From positions 21,464 to 85,463 of the forward strand of contig JAPPJY010000095.1 of NCBI GenBank assembly GCA_028874335.1: a DNA stretch of 64,000 bases. Direction: 5' to 3'. How positions within the stretch are numbered: position 1 is the stretch's first letter; the number at the start of each line of letters is the position of its first letter. Made by a program: the position numbers and the translations under genes. The notes below the pieces were generated by a model that searched no databases, was not told the origin of the DNA, and saw nothing but the letters and a program-made list of their open reading frames with translations. The DNA is from Gemmatimonadota bacterium (GTDB lineage Bacteria; Latescibacterota; UBA2968; GCA-2709665). This document shows positions 58,145 to 64,000 of this stretch, in pieces.

Positions 58145-60607
58145 TCAACCCCCGTATTGAAAGCGGATTTCGCGTTCCTCGCTCTTGCCGCTGACAAGGT
58201 CCTTTATTTCGACTTCGAGCACGTTCACGCCGTGTTTGACCTTGTCGAGGTCGATTTCCAGGTAACTCTGTTCGTTCGGTTCGGTGCCCTCATGTTCGTA
58301 CGAAATCGAGACCGAGGGTCTCTTGCTTCTGAATAGCGAGCGGAGACCGGACGCCACCGAACCGAGCGCGCCGCGGATGGGTTTCGAAACGTACCGCACA
58401 ACGTACTTTACCTTGTAACGCGTCTGGCCGAACCGGTTCTTCTTCAGGTTGTAGATCTCGTAGTATGCGTATACCTGCTGGGCACCCCGGTAATTCCGGG
58501 TCGGCATGGGCACAACCCACACTTCTCCCTTTTTGAATCGCTCCTGAAGCTTCGTTTCGCCAATTGTGGCGGCGAGTTGAATATCGCTGATCCGAAGCCG
58601 GTCCGCGGGATACTCCTTCACGTCCACCGTCTGCCGGTATATGCCGTTGTGGCCGGAAAGCAGGTCCTTGATCTGAACCTGAAGGTCGTATTTCCCGGGC
58701 GGGACCTGGAGTTTGAGCAGTTCCGGCATAAACGCTTTCTGTGCTCCGCTGAAATCGCTCGCGACCCTGTAGGCACGGCTGGAAGACGTACGATGGATAA
58801 CGCTGTAATCCGCCGGGGCCAGGGCGAGCGCGCACCTGACCTGGATGTACGACACATCGCGTCTCTGTCCGACCTGCACCTGTGCGGCCGGTATCCCGTA
58901 GTAGACTTCCAGCGTGGTCCCGCCGTCCGGAGCCCGGAAACTGGCCAGATCGAAGTAAAAGTCCAGCGGGGGATGGTGAAACCTGGGGCGATAGACGTCG
59001 GGTGTGCGGGAGACCGCGTTGCGGAAAATGACGCGCGGTGCGTATTCGGTGAATCGGGCAAGCCCGGAAACGTCCGTGTCGAGCGAAGGAGGCGGGATGG
59101 GCGCGAAGTCGAACGCGCCGGTTCCCCGTTCGTCCGTAAACGTGATTTCCATGCCGTTTCCGATCCGCGTGTACGTCCAGGTCTCCCAGGGCACGGTGCC
59201 GACTTCGTTGTCCAGCGTGATCGGGGCGTACCCGCCGAAATTGAGCCGGGTATTCAGATTCCCGAACTCGTCGAATCGGCTGTTTTCCCTGATCGCCGCC
59301 ATGGGGTCCTGTTCTTTTTCCGCCAGTGCGGCAACCTGGGAGGCGTCGATGCCGAAGTCGTCGGCAGCCGTTGTCGCGTCGGCGGCATCCGGGGTAACCT
59401 GCTGGTCGAAGAGCGTGGCCTCCAGATGGCTGCGATTTGCCCGAACCGGAAACACCGGGCCTGTAAACGTCAGCAGCGCGGCCTCGTCGCCGTAGAGCGC
59501 CACCGCCATCCGGTCCCGTACCGCCTGCACCTTCGGGTTCTGCACAAATTGCCTGCGCGTGGACCGGGACCGGTAATCCGGCTCTCCGTAGCGTATATAG
59601 ACCTCCCCTCGCTTGTCCCAGGGGCTGGCGCCCGTGGCAAAGAAAGTCCGTGCGAACCAGACGCGGCGATAGTGCTCGATGACACGTTCGTTGATCGCGG
59701 TCAAAATATCGGAGTCCCTCTTCAGCCAGAACCTTTCGAGGATGGTTGCCTTTTCCTCCGCTGGTGCGGCCCGGTACGCTTCGAGTTCCCCTTCGGAGGC
59801 GACCAGTGAGATGTCCGTATAAAGGCCGCGTTCCGCGGGGTCCAGCGTCTGAAGATACCGTTCGAAGAGCTCCAGGGCCCGGCCGAACCGCTCCAGGTAG
59901 AAGTGCGCCTGCGCAGCCAGTGGAATCAGCCGGGTTTCCGACGGGTGCGTCTCGATAAAGGGCGTTACGTATTGGTCGATTTTGTCGAACTGCCCGAGTT
60001 GGACCAGCGAGATGCCGAATTCGTAGCGACCCTCGGGGTTGTCGGGTTCCAGTTCGATGTAGGTCGTGTAATAGCCCAGGGCCTTTTCGTGGTCTTCTTC
60101 AAACCGTCCGTAGGCCTCCCCCAGGAGCCGGTATGCCGGCCCGTAAGCCGCGTTGATCTCGATGGCGGACCTCGCTTCACCCACGGCCTGGCGAAAATTG
60201 AAAAACGCCTCCAGGCCTCTTCCCGAGTTTCGCAATCTGGCGAGTCCGAGCCCCACGTGGGTACCCGGAACGTCGGACTCGAGCCTCTTCGCCGATTCAA
60301 ATGCAATGATGGCGGATTCGAAATCTTCCGTTTTCAACAGGGCGTACCCCTGTCGCGTCAGTAGATTGACGTCGTCCGGAAACGCATCGACAAGCCGGCC
60401 GAGGATTTCGACTGCTTCCCCATGCGCGCCCGAATTCGCGTGCTGTTCAGCCGTAGTTACCAGTGAGTCTCGCGCGGCCGGTGAAATGGAGGGTCCCGAC
60501 TGCTCACCCGCATTTGCTTCAGACACAACGGCGACTGCGAGAACCCACAGCCAGACACTCGGTCGGGCCGGACGGTAGGGGCTGCAACGACAGATTTGGT
60601 TTTCCAT
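58145..60607 (-). CDS. GWxTD domain protein with N-terminal TPR repeats
   Basis: An 820-residue exported protein. Signal-like N-terminus (SVWLWVLAVAVVSEANA), then four or more TPR units from about residue 50 (AVEILGRLVDAFPDDVNLLT, KALGYYTTYIELEPDNPEGR). The GWxTD core follows: ILERFWLKRDSDILTAINER, then RVWFARTFFATG and SPWDKRGEVYIRYGEPDYRS, with PWDKRG where the name-giving GWxTDRG normally lies. The C-terminal 300 residues are beta-rich. GWxTD proteins are periplasmic or surface proteins of unknown role common in FCB and Acidobacteria genomes. GGAGTAAGGCT precedes ATG 60607. It has its own upstream region at 60608-60808. Confidence 0.85.
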   Translation of the reverse strand: MENQICRCSPYRPARPSVWLWVLAVAVVSEANAGEQSGPSISPAARDSLVTTAEQHANSGAHGEAVEILGRLVDAFPDDVNLLTRQGYALLKTEDFESAIIAFESAKRLESDVPGTHVGLGLARLRNSGRGLEAFFNFRQAVGEARSAIEINAAYGPAYRLLGEAYGRFEEDHEKALGYYTTYIELEPDNPEGRYEFGISLVQLGQFDKIDQYVTPFIETHPSETRLIPLAAQAHFYLERFGRALELFERYLQTLDPAERGLYTDISLVASEGELEAYRAAPAEEKATILERFWLKRDSDILTAINERVIEHYRRVWFARTFFATGASPWDKRGEVYIRYGEPDYRSRSTRRQFVQNPKVQAVRDRMAVALYGDEAALLTFTGPVFPVRANRSHLEATLFDQQVTPDAADATTAADDFGIDASQVAALAEKEQDPMAAIRENSRFDEFGNLNTRLNFGGYAPITLDNEVGTVPWETWTYTRIGNGMEITFTDERGTGAFDFAPIPPPSLDTDVSGLARFTEYAPRVIFRNAVSRTPDVYRPRFHHPPLDFYFDLASFRAPDGGTTLEVYYGIPAAQVQVGQRRDVSYIQVRCALALAPADYSVIHRTSSSRAYRVASDFSGAQKAFMPELLKLQVPPGKYDLQVQIKDLLSGHNGIYRQTVDVKEYPADRLRISDIQLAATIGETKLQERFKKGEVWVVPMPTRNYRGAQQVYAYYEIYNLKKNRFGQTRYKVKYVVRYVSKPIRGALGSVASGLRSLFRSKRPSVSISYEHEGTEPNEQSYLEIDLDKVKHGVNVLEVEIKDLVSGKSEEREIRFQYGG

Positions 60608-60808
60608 AGCCTTACTCCGCGAACCGGTTTCTTGTTTGGACGTTTCGTAAACAACGTTGACCGTTCTATGGAAAACTATCCAACCTGCCGTTCCGGGTCA
60701 ACAGTCCACAATTACACAAACGCCGGGCGGTCTTCTTTACGGGGCAACCATGTGCACGGTCCCGCGAACCTTATAAGGTCTGTAATTCGCACTAAACTTT
60801 GGGCCGGG

Positions 60809-60875
60809 GGCGGCGCATGTCAAGGGAAAAGGGTTGCCGCCGGCGCCCTTGCGAAATCCCTTGACCTGCGCCGCC
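60809..60875. repeat. Long inverted repeat upstream of the D-threonine-aldolase-like gene
   Basis: Arms GGCGGCGCATGTCAAGGGA (60809-60827) and TCCCTTGACCTGCGCCGCC (60857-60875) pair at 18 of 19 positions around a 29-base centre that has its own AAGGG/CCCTT pairing. The right arm covers the -35 element of the predicted promoter, so this may be a repressor site rather than an RNA hairpin. Confidence 0.7.
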
Positions 60876-60889
60876 GTGCAAGCTATCTC
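60861..60889 (+). promoter_or_regulatory. Predicted promoter of the D-threonine-aldolase-like gene
   Basis: TTGACC (60861-60866), 17 bases, TATCTC (60884-60889). The transcript would start near 60896, giving a leader of about 40 bases. The -35 is inside the right arm of the inverted repeat. Confidence 0.5.
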
Positions 60890-60935
60890 TAAACAGGCAA
60901 GGCCAAGTCAATGAGTCGCGACAAAGGAGCCCTGA

Positions 60936-61997
60936 ATGCGCATCGACGAACTGGATACGCCGGTCCTCGTCATCCACCTGGACGCACTGGAAGAAAACCT
61001 GAAGCGATACCATGGCTATTTCGAAAAACACGGTATCGGATTCCGTCCCCACATCAAGACCCACAAGAACCTGGCCGTCGCCCGGATGCAACTGAATCAC
61101 GGCGCAATCGGCCTCACCTGTCAGAAGCTCGGCGAAGCCGAAGTCCTGGCGGCGGGTGGCATACACACCGACCTGCTCATTCCCTACAACATCATGGGCA
61201 CACAGAAGCTCGACCGGCTTACGGCCCTGGCAAAACGACTGCCGATAACGCTCGCACCCGACTCCGAGTTCACCGTCAGGGGACTCTCCCGCGCCGCTGC
61301 TTCCGGGGGCGTTTCCATCGGCATTCTGATCGAAGTGGAAATGGGGTTCGAACGCACGGGCGTTCCCACGCCGCAGGAGGCCGCTGATCTGGCGAAGCTC
61401 GTCCACGACCTTCCCGGACTGGACCTCAGGGGATTTATGGGCTTTCCCACGCCGCCCGATTCCAGACCGCTCATTCAGGAAACCATCGACCTGTTCGACA
61501 GGGCCGGCCTGCCTCGCGGCGTTGTCAGTGGGGGCGGCACCCCCCACGCTCTGGACGCGCACCAGATCCCCGAACTCACCGAATACCGCGCCGGCGAATA
61601 TCCCGTTGGCGGCGCCATGCACCTGGCCGAGGGCCGGCACACCGTGGAGCAGTGCGCGCTCCGCGTGATCACCACCGTCGTGAGCAGGCCCACCGGGGAC
61701 CGCATGTTCCTGGATGCCGGAAGCAAGTCGTTGAGCGCATCCATCTACAAGACGGAACGGGGAGACAGCCTGGGACATATCGTCGAATACCCCGATGCGC
61801 TCATCGGAATCGCGTCCGAGGAGCACGGCCACGTGGACATCTCCCGATGTGCGGTCAAACCGGAGATCGGCGAGCGCGTGCAGGTGCTTCCCGTTCACCC
61901 CTGTCCCTGCGTCAACGAACACGACGTCATGGTCGCTACCCGCAACGGAATGGTCGAAGCGACATGGCCGGTACACGCGCGCGGCCGGATCCGTTGA
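60936..61997 (+). CDS. D-threonine aldolase / D-serine dehydratase-like PLP enzyme
   Basis: A 353-residue fold-type III PLP enzyme. N-terminal alanine-racemase-like barrel: LDTPVLVIHLDALEENLKRY and FRPHIKTHKN with the PLP lysine, then GLTCQKLGEAEVLA and GGGTPHAL. The C-terminal beta domain carries the divalent-metal site EEHGHVD and HPCPCVNEHD (His and Cys spaced as in D-serine dehydratases/D-threonine aldolases). These enzymes cleave or dehydrate D-beta-hydroxy amino acids. GGAG lies six bases before ATG 60936. It is one of few plus-strand metabolic genes, with its own promoter under a striking inverted repeat. No signal peptide. Confidence 0.9.
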   Translation: MRIDELDTPVLVIHLDALEENLKRYHGYFEKHGIGFRPHIKTHKNLAVARMQLNHGAIGLTCQKLGEAEVLAAGGIHTDLLIPYNIMGTQKLDRLTALAKRLPITLAPDSEFTVRGLSRAAASGGVSIGILIEVEMGFERTGVPTPQEAADLAKLVHDLPGLDLRGFMGFPTPPDSRPLIQETIDLFDRAGLPRGVVSGGGTPHALDAHQIPELTEYRAGEYPVGGAMHLAEGRHTVEQCALRVITTVVSRPTGDRMFLDAGSKSLSASIYKTERGDSLGHIVEYPDALIGIASEEHGHVDISRCAVKPEIGERVQVLPVHPCPCVNEHDVMVATRNGMVEATWPVHARGRIR

Positions 61998-62343
61998 ATG
62001 GCGTTAGCGTCAATCCGAAAAAAGGCAACCGTAAGACCGGCCTCAAAAGCGCGAGAATACGAGAATACGAGTGAACGAGAAAACCAGAAGACGAATGACG
62101 TATTCCCGCTTTTTCGTAGTTTCGTCAATTCGTAGTTTCGTAAAGCGCGAGAATACGAAATACGCGAAATATACGGTGGTGACAGCGATCCGCAATCGGG
62201 AACTAATCGCAACCTGGTTTTCGTTATCCGGGTCAGACCCGTACAAAATTACCATTTGAAACCACTCTTCGAACCTCGTCTCTGAGAATCCCGCGGTTCT
62301 CGGACAGCACGGACACCAACCATTACATCAGGACGTGCCTTCC
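61998..62343. other. 345-base spacer with short inverted and direct repeats
   Basis: It begins with a fragment of repeat family 2 (GTCAATCCGAAAAAAGGCAA, near 62009). GCGCGAGAATACGA occurs at about 62049-62062 and about 62145-62158, and CGTAGTTTCGT occurs twice between (62115-62125, 62131-62141). Left and right parts can pair imperfectly. No gene is seen; the promoter for the BIG2-repeat gene should lie in 62200-62343. Confidence 0.5.
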
Positions 62344-64000
62344 ATGTTAACGTACAGGACAACCAGGCAGTTGTTGCTACTCGCCGTTTTGTTGCTCGTC
62401 TTCGCAGCATTGGACTTTGGCGGTCCCAACGCGAGGGCCGTCGTGCCCCTCGATCTGACCCCCGATGACGTAGTGGGGAATCGTGCCTGTCCTGGTGATT
62501 TTGACAACAATGGTATCGTTGAATTCGCGGATTTTTTATCCTTGGTCGCCGTGTTTGGCGCCTCTTCCGGCGACGCCAATTACAATGCGCTGATGGATTT
62601 GGACGGCAATGGCATGATCAACTTTGGTGATTTTGTGCTCTTTGCCCAAGTGTTTGGCACAACCTGCGAGCCGCCGCCGGCTGTTGCCCGTGTCACGGTG
62701 AGTCCATCGTCCGCGTCAATCGAAGAAGGAGGGACGCAGCAGTTCAGCGCCACGGCCTATGACTCGGTCGACGTGGAGATATCCGGCAAGACCTTCGTCT
62801 GGTCGAGCGACAGCGCGTCGGTGGCCACCGTCGACTCGTCCGGGTTGGCAACGGGGGTGGACGCCGGTTCCACGACGATCACGGCGACGGTGGACGGCGT
62901 ATCCGGCACGGCGACGCTGACCGTGACCGAGCCGCCGCCGGTTGTGGCCCGTGTCACGGTGAGTCCATCGTCCGTATCAATCGAAGAAGGAGGGGCGCAG
63001 CAGTTCAGCGCCACGGCCTATGACTCGGTCGACGTGGAGATATCCGGCAAGACCTTCGTCTGGTCGAGCGACAGCGCGTCGGTGGCCACCGTCGACTCGT
63101 CCGGGTTGGCAACGGGGGTGGACGCCGGTTCCACGACGATCACGGCGACGGCGGACGGCGTATCCGGCACGGCGACGCTGACCGTGACCGAGGCGCCGCC
63201 GGCTGTTGCCCGTGTCACGGTGAGTCCATCGTCCGTATCAATCGAGGAGGGGGGGACCCACCAGTTCAACGCCACCGCCTATACCTCGGACAACACGATG
63301 ATATCCGGCAAGACCTTCGCCTGGACGAGCAGCAGCGCGTCGGTGGCCACCATCAACGCGTCCGGGTTGGCAACGGGCGTGGACGCCGGTTCCACGACGA
63401 TCAGGGCGACGGTGGACGGCATATCCGGCACGGCGACGCTGACCGTGACCGAGGCGCCGCCGGCTGTTGCCCGTGTCACGGTGAGTCCATCGTCCGTATC
63501 AATCGAGGAGGGGGGGACCCACCAGTTCAACGCCACCGCCTATACCTCGGACAACACGATGATATCCGGCAAGACCTTCGCCTGGACGAGCAGCAGCGCG
63601 TCGGTGGCCACCATCAACGCGTCCGGGTTGGCAACGGGCGTGGACGCCGGTTCCACGACGATCAGGGCGACGGTGGACGGCATATCCGGCACGGCGACGC
63701 TGACCGTGACCGAGGCGCCGCCGGCTGTTGCCCGTGTCACGGTGAGTCCATCGTCCGTATCAATCGAGGAGGGGGGGACCCACCAGTTCAACGCCACCGC
63801 CTATACCTCGGACAACACGATGATATCCGGCAAGACCTTCGCCTGGACGAGCAGCAGCGCGTCGGTGGCCACCATCAACGCGTCCGGGTTGGCAACGGGC
63901 GTGGACGCCGGTTCCACGACGATCAGGGCGACGGTGGACGGCATATCCGGCACGGCGACATTGAAAGTGACCGAACCGCCGCCTCCACGACCCGTAGTGG
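62344..64000 (+). CDS. Secreted BIG2-repeat surface protein with dockerin-type EF-hands (C-terminus off the window)
   Basis: The frame is open from ATG 62344 to the window edge (552 codons), so the protein is incomplete. Residues 1 to about 32 are a signal peptide (RQLLLLAVLLLVFAALDFGG). Residues 50-105 hold two dockerin-like EF-hands: GDFDNNGIVEFADFLSLVAV and DLDGNGMINFGDFVLFAQVF. From residue 114 on, five tandem 87-residue bacterial Ig-like (BIG2) domains follow, each with VARVTVSPSS, an EEGG-QF strand, SASVAT, SGLATGVDAGSTTI and GTATLTV. BIG2 arrays form stalks of adhesins and surface enzymes. The EF-hand pair is N-terminal here but C-terminal in the 55582 protein. Functional domain, if any, lies to the right. 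Confidence 0.85.
   Translation, partial: MLTYRTTRQLLLLAVLLLVFAALDFGGPNARAVVPLDLTPDDVVGNRACPGDFDNNGIVEFADFLSLVAVFGASSGDANYNALMDLDGNGMINFGDFVLFAQVFGTTCEPPPAVARVTVSPSSASIEEGGTQQFSATAYDSVDVEISGKTFVWSSDSASVATVDSSGLATGVDAGSTTITATVDGVSGTATLTVTEPPPVVARVTVSPSSVSIEEGGAQQFSATAYDSVDVEISGKTFVWSSDSASVATVDSSGLATGVDAGSTTITATADGVSGTATLTVTEAPPAVARVTVSPSSVSIEEGGTHQFNATAYTSDNTMISGKTFAWTSSSASVATINASGLATGVDAGSTTIRATVDGISGTATLTVTEAPPAVARVTVSPSSVSIEEGGTHQFNATAYTSDNTMISGKTFAWTSSSASVATINASGLATGVDAGSTTIRATVDGISGTATLTVTEAPPAVARVTVSPSSVSIEEGGTHQFNATAYTSDNTMISGKTFAWTSSSASVATINASGLATGVDAGSTTIRATVDGISGTATLKVTEPPPPRPVV
62683..63987 (+). repeat. Five tandem 261-bp coding repeats (BIG2 domains)
   Basis: Units start at 62683, 62944, 63205, 63466 and 63727. 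Units 3, 4 and 5 appear identical by eye over nearly the whole 261 bases; unit 5 diverges only in its last 30 bases, and units 1 and 2 form a second subtype (DSVDVEISGKTFVW against TSDNTMISGKTFAW). This points to recent duplication. Confidence 0.9.

Larger units (their letters stand above)
60608..60935. other. Divergent intergenic region between the GWxTD and D-threonine-aldolase-like genes
   Basis: Both flanking genes start here in opposite directions. The right half holds the long inverted repeat and promoter annotated below; the left half (60608-60800) should hold the promoter of the GWxTD gene but shows no clear consensus. No small gene is seen. Confidence 0.5.

Noticed and set aside
62683..64000. 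CRISPR array
   Set aside because: Repeats are 261 bases, in frame and coding for BIG2 domains; no 25-40 base repeats with unique spacers.
1..64000. tRNA, rRNA or riboswitch genes
   Set aside because: Scanning by eye found no cloverleaf with a TTCRA loop, no conserved rRNA sequence, and no known riboswitch core. A covariance-model search could still find one.

Overview
The window looks like a chromosomal stretch (GC-rich, almost everything on the minus strand) from an uncultured Gram-negative heterotroph. PorV/PorQ-type and TonB-dependent outer-membrane proteins, a GWxTD-domain protein, FlgD-like C-terminal domains and dockerin-like EF-hand repeats together suggest the FCB superphylum, most like Latescibacterota or a relative. 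This is inferred from gene content only; no rRNA, tRNA or marker gene is present to fix it. I saw no CRISPR array, transposase, integrase or phage structural gene.

Layout. 1-4795: an edge metallophosphoesterase, a GYD protein, a secreted GH113-like glycosidase, a VapBC module, a DUF2442/DUF4160 pair and an outer-membrane barrel. 5108-12181: an operon of soluble hydrolases (two C45/acyltransferase-like Ntn paralogs, a GxDLY-SGNH esterase, a CocE/NonD hydrolase and a five-bladed-propeller glycosidase-like protein). 12288-13460: an orphan RelB/DinJ-like antitoxin and HepT/MntA. 13566-18448: GNAT, malate/lactate-type dehydrogenase, sialidase-like propeller and a large GH-like protein. 18470-22693: AbiE module, a gene broken by an in-frame TAA, and an orphan HicB. 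22950-29917: an operon with two propeller proteins, two phytanoyl-CoA-dioxygenase-like proteins, a DUF6785-type multipass membrane protein and a truncated glucuronidase-type domain. 30150-31361: threonine-synthase-like enzyme. 31638-39048: envelope block (PorV/PorQ, a large FlgD-tailed secreted protein, SusC-like TonB receptor, OMP), containing and bounded by two copies of a 160-190 bp MITE-like repeat. 39470-43399: FadR/GntR regulator, sugar-isomerase-like TIM barrel, Gfo/Idh/MocA oxidoreductase, amidohydrolase. 43801-55368: a tight eight-gene operon (GH-like, PHP, metallophosphoesterase, alpha/alpha-toroid, FG-GAP propeller, Gfo/Idh/MocA, transglutaminase-Fn3, pore-loop membrane protein). 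55582-64000: dockerin-tailed secreted toroid protein, HigBA-type module, GWxTD protein, D-threonine-aldolase-family enzyme, and a BIG2-repeat surface protein running off the right edge.

How it fits together. Secreted or outer-membrane proteins (GH113, PorV/TonB block, dockerin and BIG2 proteins) would deal with external polymers. Most hydrolases, propellers, oxidoreductases and dioxygenases show no signal peptide and probably act on imported small molecules or oligosaccharides. Between these catabolic islands are seven toxin-antitoxin-type loci, at least two without a visible toxin, and several families of dispersed hairpin-forming intergenic repeats. One repeat appears to have replaced the natural 3' end of a gene.
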